From Alphaproteobacteria bacterium (GTDB taxonomy: Bacteria; Pseudomonadota; Alphaproteobacteria; CAAGCB01; CAG-977), in assembly GCA_900768465.1 (NCBI GenBank), contig CAAGCY010000004.1, positions 22,446-86,445 on the forward strand: a stretch of 64,000 nucleotides of DNA, read 5' to 3'. The notes beneath the pieces were generated by a model that made no database searches, was not told where the DNA came from, and saw nothing but the letters and a program-made list of their open reading frames with translations. Of this stretch, positions 42,353-48,633 are shown one piece after another. Position 1 is the stretch's first letter. Each line of letters begins with the position of its first letter. The translations under genes were made by a program, and so were the position numbers.

Positions 42353-43261
42353 TTAAAGTTCCGTTGCTTCAAACGTGATTGTTTCGCGCAGACTTTCGGA
42401 CGGGGCAAGCGTTTTGATGCCCGTTCCCGCCACGCCGCGCGATGCCAGATTGAACGCATCCGTCGCGTTTGTTACGGGTTCGACGCAGAAAAAATCCTCG
42501 CCCGCGGGCGACCACACGACGACATGACCGAAATCGCTGTACGCCGTAATGTCGATTTTGCGTTTGCGCGACGCCCAAACGATTTCCGCCTTGCCGTCAA
42601 AGCCGCCGAAACAGGTGTCCAATTCCAAATCGGAGATTTTCAATCCTTTTTCAAACTGCCATTCGGGTTGGACTTTAATCGGTTTTTCACGCGGAGGCGC
42701 GGATTCATGCGCCCACACCGTTTTGTTTTTGAATTTGACGACGGTATCGTCGTCTTTGGGAAAAAACGGATGAACGCCCAAGCCGCACGGCATCGGAATC
42801 CCGCCTTTGTTCGTCAGTTTCAAAGCCACAATCAGGCGGTTGTCCTCGACTTTGAACGTTTCTTCGGCGCGGTAGGCAAACGGAAAGCCGCTTTTCCCGT
42901 TGTGGTCGAACGCCAGCGTTACGGAATTTTCCGTCGATTCGACGACGTTCCAAGCCGTTTGCCAGCCTTCGCCGTGCAAAGGATCGGGAACAACGGGATG
43001 ATTTCGGGGAACGGTGCGGCGAATGCCCCAATAAATAAAGTAGCCGCCGCGAATGCGGTTGGAATACGGCACCAGCGGAAACATCGCCGTTTTGTCGGCG
43101 GCGCGTTCCTCGACGGCTTCGGGCAGCGCGGGACGCATCAAATCAACCGTTTCGCCGTCGGACTTTGTAAATCGCCAAGCCGTCAAAGATCCGCCCGCAG
43201 ACGGGGAAACAACGGCGCAAAACGCACCGGAAGTCAAAGAAATCTGATTGTTGTTATCCAT
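42353..43261 (-). CDS. Aldose 1-epimerase family protein (galactose mutarotase-like)
   Basis: A 302-residue beta-sandwich protein of the galactose mutarotase fold: early PYSNRIRGG, HGEGW with catalytic-type His, GLGVHPFFP with the second His, and EPVTNATDAF near the C terminus with the general-base Glu. It may interconvert sugar anomers, or be of the YeaD glucose-6-phosphate epimerase kind. It lies upstream of pyk with a 13-nt gap, linking sugar entry to glycolysis. Confidence 0.85.
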   Translation of the reverse strand: MDNNNQISLTSGAFCAVVSPSAGGSLTAWRFTKSDGETVDLMRPALPEAVEERAADKTAMFPLVPYSNRIRGGYFIYWGIRRTVPRNHPVVPDPLHGEGWQTAWNVVESTENSVTLAFDHNGKSGFPFAYRAEETFKVEDNRLIVALKLTNKGGIPMPCGLGVHPFFPKDDDTVVKFKNKTVWAHESAPPREKPIKVQPEWQFEKGLKISDLELDTCFGGFDGKAEIVWASRKRKIDITAYSDFGHVVVWSPAGEDFFCVEPVTNATDAFNLASRGVAGTGIKTLAPSESLRETITFEATEL

Positions 43262-43301
43262 TTTATCCTCAACTTTGTGGAAATTGACTTACTTTTAGCC
43301 T

Positions 43302-44024
43302 TTAACGGCGTTTTCCGCAAGCGTTTTCGGCGGCGCGCATCGCTTCGTCGGGCGAAGACACGCTTTTTTGATTCAATCGCGCGTTTTCAAACGTTACGCC
43401 GAACGGTTCAACCACGCGGACGACGGTGTTTTCGGCGGAAAAAGAATCCGCCCGATAACAATGCGACGGCGTTTTGTAAAGGGCTTTTGTCCCCGAAAAC
43501 CGTTGCGCGGCGATTTCTTCGTTCGATTTGTCTTTGGAATCGTGGGAAAACCGCGCCAGTCTGAGCTGTTCGACGCTCAGCTCACGCGCCGTGAAAACGA
43601 CTTTTTTCTGTTGTTTCCCGATTGTCAGTCCCGCAACGGCGTCTTGGACGGCGACTTGTCCCAGCATAACGGCGTGCGTTTCCAAAAAAGCCAGCAGTTC
43701 TTTTGCGCCGATTGTCAGCTTTTTAAAAGTGATTTTTCCCGAAACGGACGGCTTTTCCAACTGCAGCGAGAAATTCGAAAAATGAAGCATTCCCTGTTCG
43801 CCCAGTTCGAAAAAATCATAGGAAACCGTGGCGTTTTTCAATCGCGAAAACGCTTTCGTCAGCAAAAAATCCAGCACGATGTCGGCGATGTTGTCCTTTG
43901 TCCGTCCCGATTGGGGCAGGGTGATTTTAAAGTCGGCTTCGGGCAACGGCGTGTCGGGCGATTGCGCGTCGGCGGAAAAGGCGGGCAAACAGCATAAAAG
44001 CGCAAAAACAAATTTCTTAATCAT
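43302..44024 (-). CDS. Exported hypothetical protein
   Basis: A 240-residue protein with a signal peptide (MIKKFVFALLCCLPAFSADA, cut after about residue 20). The mature part has repeated beta-hairpin-like segments and two C-terminal cysteines (in SHCYRA and ENACGK), perhaps disulfide bonded. I recognise no family; it looks periplasmic. It faces away from sfsA, sharing an 88-bp intergenic region. Confidence 0.65.
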   Translation of the reverse strand: MIKKFVFALLCCLPAFSADAQSPDTPLPEADFKITLPQSGRTKDNIADIVLDFLLTKAFSRLKNATVSYDFFELGEQGMLHFSNFSLQLEKPSVSGKITFKKLTIGAKELLAFLETHAVMLGQVAVQDAVAGLTIGKQQKKVVFTARELSVEQLRLARFSHDSKDKSNEEIAAQRFSGTKALYKTPSHCYRADSFSAENTVVRVVEPFGVTFENARLNQKSVSSPDEAMRAAENACGKRR

Positions 44025-44112
44025 TTTGACCTTTGGCTCGGGTTCTTTTAAACTGTGTCAGGATAACACGTTTTCCCGAAAAAAGAAACGCGTTAAAACG
44101 GTGAACGGAAAA

Positions 44113-44808
44113 ATGAACTTTATTTCGCCTTTGTACAGAGCTTCGCTGATAGAACGGGTCGCCGACGTTATGGCGGACGCGTGTTTGGAAAACGGTCAAA
44201 TCGTGACGGCGTATTGTCCGAACGGGACGCGGCTGAAAGGCTTGTCCGACCCGCAAACGGAAATTTGGCTGGCGTATGATTCGGCAAACGACAAGCGGCT
44301 GCATTTCCGCTGGGAGCTGGCGGCGTCGGGCGGCGCGACGGTCGGCATCGATTCGGATATCGGCGCCGCTTTGACGCTGGAAGCCGTCAACACGGGCGCA
44401 CTGTACGAATTGTCGGGGTATCGCGACATTTTGCCTGCTCCTGAAGAATCTTCGCTGGATTTGCGCTTTGTTCCCGCCGATGCGCGTTATCCGGAATGCT
44501 TTGCCGCCATTGCTCCCGTTTATTTCAAAAAAGGCGTGGATTTGCTGTATCCCGATGGTGTGTATACCGCAAACCGCCATGTGCTGAACGGATTGGAAGC
44601 CGTCTTGAACCAAGGCGGACGCGCCGTTTTGCTGTTGATTGCCCAGCGAATCGACTGTCTGGGCGTCAAAGCCGATTGGACGGCGGACGGAGATTACGTC
44701 GCGGCGTTGAAAAATTTGTACGATAAAGGCTTGGAAATTATTTGCTGCGGCTGTACTGTATCCGTGCATGGAGTTTGGATTTCGGCGCGACTGCCGTTCA
44801 GTTTTTGA
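44113..44808 (+). CDS. sfsA: SfsA homologue with altered active site
   Basis: The 231-residue protein aligns with E. coli SfsA along its length: FISPLYRASLIERV against FSPPLQRATLIQRY, YCPNGTRLKG against HCPNTGAMTG, SGYRDIL and the late PDGV. SfsA is a PD-(D/E)xK nuclease. The acidic Asp116 is kept (SSLDL), but the ExK pair (EVK in E. coli) is A-I-A here (132-134), so catalysis should be lost. It sits in the conserved sfsA-map-radC order, so it is the orthologue. The start has a weak SD; GTG 44101 is an alternative. Confidence 0.85.
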   Translation: MNFISPLYRASLIERVADVMADACLENGQIVTAYCPNGTRLKGLSDPQTEIWLAYDSANDKRLHFRWELAASGGATVGIDSDIGAALTLEAVNTGALYELSGYRDILPAPEESSLDLRFVPADARYPECFAAIAPVYFKKGVDLLYPDGVYTANRHVLNGLEAVLNQGGRAVLLLIAQRIDCLGVKADWTADGDYVAALKNLYDKGLEIICCGCTVSVHGVWISARLPFSF

Positions 44809-44821
44809 AAGTGTGAAAATC

Positions 44822-45625
44822 ATGGCAAAAGAAATTATCATTCACGGTCCCGATGATTACGAAGGAATGCGCCGCGCGGGCAAGCTTGCCGCCGAAACGC
44901 TGGATATGATTGCTCCGTATGTGCAGGCGGGAATCACAACGGGCGAATTGGACAAGCTGTGCGACGATTTCATCAACGCTCATGGCGGTGTGTCGGCGTG
45001 CTTGGGCTACCGCGGCTATCCGAAATCCGTGTGTATTTCCTTGAACCACGTCATTTGCCACGGTATTCCGGGGGACAGAAAACTGGTCAACGGCGATATT
45101 TTGAACATTGACGTAACCGTCATTCTGGACGGGTGGTACGGCGATACCAGCCGCATGTACACGGTCGGCAAAATCCCGCTCAAAGCCAAACGTTTAATCG
45201 ATATTACGTTTGAAACGATGTGGCGCGGTATTGAACAAGTGCGCCCCGGCGCGACTTTGGGCGATGTCGGACACGCGATGCAGGCTTATGCCGAAAAGAA
45301 CCGCTGTTCGGTCGTCAAAGATTTCTGCGGCCACGGATTGGGGCACGTGTTCCACACCGAACCGAACGTTTTGAACTACGGTCGCCCGCACGAAGGATTG
45401 GTGCTGAAAGAAGGCATGTTCTTCACCATTGAACCGATGGTCAATCTGGGCGGCGACGATTTGAAAATCCTGTCCGACGGCTGGACGGCGGTGACACGCG
45501 ATATGTCTTTGTCCGCGCAGTTCGAACATTCTTTGGCGGTGACCAAAGACGGATATGAGATTTTTACTTACTCGCCCGCAAAGCTTGACCGCCCGCCCTA
45601 CAAAGTCGAGTCTGCAAATGGGTGA
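44822..45625 (+). CDS. map: Methionine aminopeptidase, type I
   Basis: A 267-residue pita-bread metalloenzyme with the five metal ligands in context: NIDVTVILDGWYGDTSRMY (two Asp), GHGLGHVFH (His), FTIEPMVNLG (Glu) and SAQFEHSLAVT (Glu). It removes N-terminal Met from nascent proteins. ATG 44822 has a weak ribosome binding site; its first residues MAKEIIIHGPDDYEGMR are typical. Coupled by an 8-nt overlap to radC. Confidence 0.96.
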   Translation: MAKEIIIHGPDDYEGMRRAGKLAAETLDMIAPYVQAGITTGELDKLCDDFINAHGGVSACLGYRGYPKSVCISLNHVICHGIPGDRKLVNGDILNIDVTVILDGWYGDTSRMYTVGKIPLKAKRLIDITFETMWRGIEQVRPGATLGDVGHAMQAYAEKNRCSVVKDFCGHGLGHVFHTEPNVLNYGRPHEGLVLKEGMFFTIEPMVNLGGDDLKILSDGWTAVTRDMSLSAQFEHSLAVTKDGYEIFTYSPAKLDRPPYKVESANG

Positions 45626-46316
45626 GGCGAACGATTCTGCCGCCGAAGCCCACTATTTGGGACATCGGGAGCGTTTGCGCCAAAAAATTCTGCAATTCGG
45701 CGCGGAAACGCTGCAGGATTACGAATTGCTCGAAGCGATTTTGATGGCGGCGATACCCCGCCGCGACGTCAAGCCTTTGGCAAAAGAGATTTTGCAGACG
45801 TTCGGCAGTTTGTCCGCCGCGCTGAACGCAAAACCCGAAGAACTGACCCGCATCGCAGGGATTAAGGATTCGACCGTTTCCTTGTTTGCTTTGATTCGCG
45901 AAGCGTCGGTGCGTATGCTGAAAAATCAAATCGTCGACGCGCCCGTCATCAACAGCTGGAATTCTTTGGTCGCGTATTGCCGCGCGTCCATGAGCCAAAA
46001 GAAAATCGAAGCGCTGAGGGTTTTGTTTCTGGATTCGCAATGCCGCTTGATTAAAGACGAAATCATGCAAACGGGAACGATTAACCAAACCGTCGTTTAT
46101 CCGCGCGAAGTCGCTCGCCGATCCATGGAATTGGGGGCGATGTCGATTATTATCGTTCATAATCATCCTGCCGGAGACTTGCGTCCGTCAAAAGCCGATA
46201 TTGCCATGACGCAAACTTTGCGCGACGCGCTGAAGCCGCTGAATATCACGATGGTCGATCACTTGATTGTGTCGAAAACGGGATTTATGTCGTTCAAGGA
46301 TTGCGGTTATTTGTAA
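45618..46316 (+). CDS. radC: RadC family (JAMM/MPN+) protein
   Basis: The 232-residue product has an N-terminal helix-hairpin-helix-type region (LLEAILMAAIPRRDVKPLAKEIL ... LTRIAGIK) and a C-terminal JAB/MPN+ domain with HNHPAGDLRPSKAD, the metal motif. The older name 'DNA repair protein' is not supported by genetics in E. coli; the molecular role is open. Its start lies 8 nt inside map, and its 3' end overlaps the converging membrane protein gene by 23 bp. Confidence 0.93.
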   Translation: MGEANDSAAEAHYLGHRERLRQKILQFGAETLQDYELLEAILMAAIPRRDVKPLAKEILQTFGSLSAALNAKPEELTRIAGIKDSTVSLFALIREASVRMLKNQIVDAPVINSWNSLVAYCRASMSQKKIEALRVLFLDSQCRLIKDEIMQTGTINQTVVYPREVARRSMELGAMSIIIVHNHPAGDLRPSKADIAMTQTLRDALKPLNITMVDHLIVSKTGFMSFKDCGYL

Positions 46317-46767
46317 AAGACGAGCTGATGCGTGCAATACCCGCGCCCAGCACGTTGAACACCGTGCAGATGTTCCAGACTTTGACCTGCGGACCGTCCA
46401 GATAACCGTACATCGCACCGCCGACGTAATACGCGACCAGCACGAACGACAGCATAACGTCCAGCGCTTCGCCCAAATCTTCCCAATATCCCAAACGTTT
46501 GCATTTGCGGAAAATCAAAGCCAGCAGACAGGACGGATAATGCGTGTTGCCGCGGCATGTAATCGCATGCAGACAAACGGTGTTCAGCGCGAAATCAACC
46601 AATCCCCACAAAATAAACAACAAAGACACCGCCGTGGCGAACGGACCTTCGTACAGATTGCGAATCAGCAGACCGATTAAAATCTTGTACCCGACGAACG
46701 GAAACCCGACCGTCAGGATGGAAAGCAGCTGCAACAAATGCGATTTTATATACTGAATCTTTGGCAT
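46294..46767 (-). CDS. Integral membrane hypothetical protein
   Basis: A 157-residue protein with four predicted helices (about 12-35, 42-68, 75-92, 105-127) and four cysteines, several near membrane edges. No family is recognised. The final 20 residues overlap the end of radC on the other strand. It has its own promoter region in the 94-bp AT-rich gap shared with the divergent VirB8-like gene, and such divergence may mean co-regulation. Confidence 0.65.
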   Translation of the reverse strand: MPKIQYIKSHLLQLLSILTVGFPFVGYKILIGLLIRNLYEGPFATAVSLLFILWGLVDFALNTVCLHAITCRGNTHYPSCLLALIFRKCKRLGYWEDLGEALDVMLSFVLVAYYVGGAMYGYLDGPQVKVWNICTVFNVLGAGIARISSSFTNNRNP

Positions 46768-46861
46768 AAGGTCGTTTTAAAATATTTTGTGTTAAAAATA
46801 AACTAAAAAATTAACTGCCTTTTAAAATAAAATCGGATATTCTGCCAATCGGAGAAGCCTG

Positions 46862-47608
46862 ATGAATATTTTTAAATTTCTGTTTTCAAAAATCGACGAA
46901 AGCACCAATGACAAGTTGGGGGCTTATCCGGAACGCGTGCATGTCAACGCGATGCCCGAACGACGCTATCTGAAAACGTCGCGCGTGATGGCTTTTGTCG
47001 CGTCGGGGCTGATGTGCGGCGCGGTGATTTGGGGGTGTCTGATTTATATGATGGCGCCGCAAATTCGATCCGATCCCGCTTTGTTGACCATCAATAAACG
47101 CTTTTACCGTCTGGATCCCGTCGAAGACTTTATGGTCTGGGGCAATCCCAGCATGTTGCTGATGGAACAGTATATCAAGGAATACATTGTTCAGCGGCAC
47201 ACCATTATTCCCGATATCGATGAAATGAAAGCGCGGTGGGGCGCGCGCAGCTTTATCCGCTGGGCGTCGACAACGGATGTGTTTGCGGGCTTTTTGGCTG
47301 AAAAAAAAGTCAACGACGCGCGCATGCTGGACGGCGTGACTGCCGAAGTCAAAATGCGTGAAGTCGAGCGTATCGTCAATCGGCTGTGGCTGGCGGAATT
47401 CGATATTATCGAGCATGTTCCCGAAAACGAAGAACCGACCGTCAAGCGTTATCGCGCTTTGATGGCGGCGGGCTTCGGCGGCGAAGCGCGTCCTTATCCG
47501 AATCGTGACGAACGCATTAAGAACCCGTTGAATTTTTCCGTCGAATCGTATGATTTGTCGTCGCGTCCCGTAACGGCGGACGATAAAAACGCCAAATTTT
47601 ACGACTGA
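46862..47608 (+). CDS. VirB8/DotI-like inner membrane protein
   Basis: A 248-residue bitopic protein: cytoplasmic N-terminal 37 residues, one membrane helix (about 40-62) and a periplasmic domain of about 180 residues. The periplasmic part starts YRLDPVEDF and contains QYIKEYIVQRHTIIPD, similar to the VirB8 YVxxREx motif region, so an NTF2-like VirB8 fold is plausible. No other type IV secretion gene is in the window. It could instead be an unrelated NTF2-like anchor protein. Confidence 0.5.
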   Translation: MNIFKFLFSKIDESTNDKLGAYPERVHVNAMPERRYLKTSRVMAFVASGLMCGAVIWGCLIYMMAPQIRSDPALLTINKRFYRLDPVEDFMVWGNPSMLLMEQYIKEYIVQRHTIIPDIDEMKARWGARSFIRWASTTDVFAGFLAEKKVNDARMLDGVTAEVKMREVERIVNRLWLAEFDIIEHVPENEEPTVKRYRALMAAGFGGEARPYPNRDERIKNPLNFSVESYDLSSRPVTADDKNAKFYD

Positions 47609-47619
47609 CAAATTTCCGA

Positions 47620-47648
47620 TTGACGAACGAAAGACAAAAGGCTATAAG
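47620..47648 (+). promoter_or_regulatory. Sigma-70 promoter of tRNA-Val
   Basis: TTGACG (47620-47625), a 17-bp spacer and TATAAG (47643-47648) lie 17 bp upstream of the tRNA 5' end. Confidence 0.7.
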
Positions 47649-47665
47649 AAAATCCGACTCCTATT

Positions 47666-47740
47666 GGGCGCATAGCTCAGCGGTAGAGCATTACCTTCAC
47701 ACGGTAGGGGTCGCAGGTTCGATCCCTGCTGCGCCCACCA
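47666..47740 (+). tRNA. tRNA-Val (anticodon CAC)
   Basis: A 75-nt cloverleaf with CCA encoded. The acceptor stem GGGCGCA pairs with TGCGCCC, the D-arm is AGCTC..GAGC, the anticodon loop TTCACAC gives CAC, and the T-arm is CAGG TTCGATC CCTG. Its last 20 nt (47721-47740) are repeated exactly at 48013-48032. Confidence 0.97.
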
Positions 47741-47743
47741 TAA

Positions 47744-47772
47744 AAAGCTCCCCGAAAGGGGAGTTTTTTTAT
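47744..47772 (+). terminator. Terminator after tRNA-Val
   Basis: A stem AGCTCCCC/GGGGAGT with a GAAA tetraloop is followed by seven T residues. Confidence 0.92.
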
Positions 47773-47883
47773 GGTGTTTCGGCGCGCACGATCGAACCGA
47801 GAGGGCGGCTAAGCAAAAACAGGCTAAACGCCTGTTTGCCAATTCCGCCTAAAAATCGCTTCGACTTGCGTCTTGCTCTTTAA

Positions 47884-47967
47884 GGCTCATTGAATTTGCA
47901 GACAAAAAACAGCAATGCTGTTTGTTTGCTTAGCATTTCTGCAACGCCTTGATTTTGTTAATGAGCC
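47884..47967. repeat. Nested inverted repeat, possible structured RNA
   Basis: Three nested or stacked dyads: GGCTCATT/AATGAGCC (47884-47891 with 47960-47967), TTGCAGA/TCTGCAA (47896-47902 with 47938-47944) and AAACAGCA-a-TGCTGTTT (47907-47923). They could fold into one 84-nt multi-helix element. No known family is recognised. Confidence 0.5.
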
Positions 47968-48012
47968 AACGCGCCGTAAGGAGCGGCAGACGAATTTAAA
48001 AAATCAAGAGAA

Positions 48013-48032
48013 GATCCCTGCTGCGCCCACCA
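48013..48032 (+). repeat. att-like direct repeat of tRNA-Val 3' end
   Basis: Twenty bases identical to 47721-47740, from the T-loop to the CCA end. This is the usual footprint of an integrase that targets a tRNA 3' end. The two copies bracket 272 bp with no integrase gene. Confidence 0.75.
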
Positions 48033-48039
48033 ATTCAAA

Positions 48040-48077
48040 AAGTCTTGTATTTCAATAGATACAAGGCTTTTTTATTG
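48040..48077 (+). terminator. Terminator after the repeated tRNA 3' end
   Basis: A stem CTTGTAT/ATACAAG with an 8-nt loop is followed by GCTTTTTTATT. It may be the original terminator of tRNA-Val, displaced by an insertion. Confidence 0.75.
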
Positions 48078-48112
48078 CCAGTAAAAAGCAATGTAACAAG
48101 GCTGTTTTTGTC

Positions 48113-48259
48113 TCAAATGGAGCAAAAAACCTTATTTCCGGCACAATTCGTCCCGCACAACGTTATTCGCGTCCACTTGTCGGATTGTTTCGGGCGCATC
48201 GCGACGGATTCTTTGAAGCACACCCGTTCGGCGTCGGTTAGTTTGATTTCTTTTTCCAT
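48113..48259 (-). CDS. Putative 48-residue small protein
   Basis: A 48-codon frame beginning MEKEIKLTDAERVCF with GGGAGG 8 nt before its ATG. The predicted peptide is charged in its first 30 residues and has three cysteines in the last 16 (TLCGTNCAGNKVFC). No homologue is recognised. The good ribosome binding site argues for translation, but the coding evidence is thin; it may be the start of a longer gene that was cut by the rearrangement next to tRNA-Val. Confidence 0.4.
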   Translation of the reverse strand: MEKEIKLTDAERVCFKESVAMRPKQSDKWTRITLCGTNCAGNKVFCSI

Positions 48260-48321
48260 GGCGGAATCCTCCCGTTTTCAAAGATTTCTTGTCCGCCCGC
48301 GTAAAACTGCGTATAAAAGAA

Positions 48322-48350
48322 AAGACGGTTGCTCGAACAACCGTCTTTAT
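48322..48350. terminator. Terminator-like hairpin (stronger on minus strand)
   Basis: A 9-10-bp stem AGACGGTTG/CAACCGTCT is followed on the minus strand by TTCTTTT and on the plus strand by only TTTAT. It could end a minus-strand RNA antisense to the structured leader at 48360-48446. Confidence 0.65.
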
Positions 48351-48359
48351 CCGTAAATC

Positions 48360-48446
48360 GGAAGGAGCTAAACTCCTAACTCCATCTAGATTTAGGATAC
48401 GAAAACCAGTTGGCTTTGTCAAATGGTTTTCTGCTTAGCTCCTTCC
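48360..48446 (+). ncRNA. Structured leader, candidate three-way-junction RNA
   Basis: GGAAGGAGCTAA (48360-48371) pairs with TTAGCTCCTTCC (48435-48446) as a 12-bp closing stem. Inside are CCTAA/TTAGG (about 48375-48396) and GAAAACCA/TGGTTTTC (48400-48407 with 48424-48431) extended by TTG/CAA. The closing stem contains an SD-like GGAAGGAG. Sequence and architecture fit no riboswitch class I know. Confidence 0.55.
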
Positions 48447-48482
48447 CAACGCGGTCATGTTTCCGCAAAGGAGAGAGCGACG

Positions 48483-48545
48483 ATGAAAGTTTTGATATAC
48501 ATCATTAAACTGATCATCGAAGTCCTTATGGCGATTTTGCGCTAA
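48483..48545 (+). CDS. 20-residue hydrophobic peptide, candidate type I toxin
   Basis: MKVLIYIIKLIIEVLMAILR is a single amphipathic hydrophobic helix with basic ends. AAGGAGAG lies 7-14 nt before the ATG and a strong terminator follows the stop within 15 nt, so the unit is complete. Composition and rhythm recall TisB and DinQ of E. coli, small membrane toxins controlled by antisense RNA and by leader structure. The structured leader and minus-strand terminator upstream suit such a locus. A leader peptide or a plain small membrane protein are alternatives. Confidence 0.6.
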   Translation: MKVLIYIIKLIIEVLMAILR

Positions 48546-48556
48546 GGGGCGGGAAA

Positions 48557-48587
48557 GCGGCGGGCGTTAAAACCCGCCGTTTTTTTA
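48557..48587 (+). terminator. Terminator after the 20-residue peptide gene
   Basis: A 7-bp GC stem CGGCGGG/CCCGCCG with an 8-nt loop is followed by seven T residues. Confidence 0.92.
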
Positions 48588-48615
48588 CTGTTCGATTTTC
48601 GGGGGACAGTTCAAA

Positions 48616-48633
48616 GCAACGCCTTGATTTTGT
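48616..48633 (+). repeat. 18-bp direct repeat, second copy (first at 47941-47958)
   Basis: GCAACGCCTTGATTTTGT occurs exactly at both places, and similarity continues a few bases further (t/c AAT). The copies bracket about 675 bp containing the second tRNA end, the 48-codon frame and the peptide unit. The second copy runs into the dxs stop codon. Confidence 0.5.

Larger units (their letters stand above)
47741..48112. other. 372-bp gene-free stretch after tRNA-Val
   Basis: No convincing gene is present. The stretch holds the tRNA terminator, a short hairpin AACAGGC/GCCTGTT near 47818-47840, a nested inverted repeat (47884-47967), the repeated tRNA 3' end (48013-48032) and a second terminator-like hairpin (48040-48076). 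Open frames antisense to the tRNA here are of the usual spurious kind. Confidence 0.7.

Noticed and set aside
47642..47842. 66-codon reverse frame with a GSNLRPLPCEG motif
   Set aside because: It is the antisense translation of tRNA-Val, a well-known source of false proteins.
48045..48356. 103-codon forward frame
   Set aside because: No ribosome binding site, runs through a terminator and opposes the better supported 48-codon reverse frame; its composition is not protein-like.
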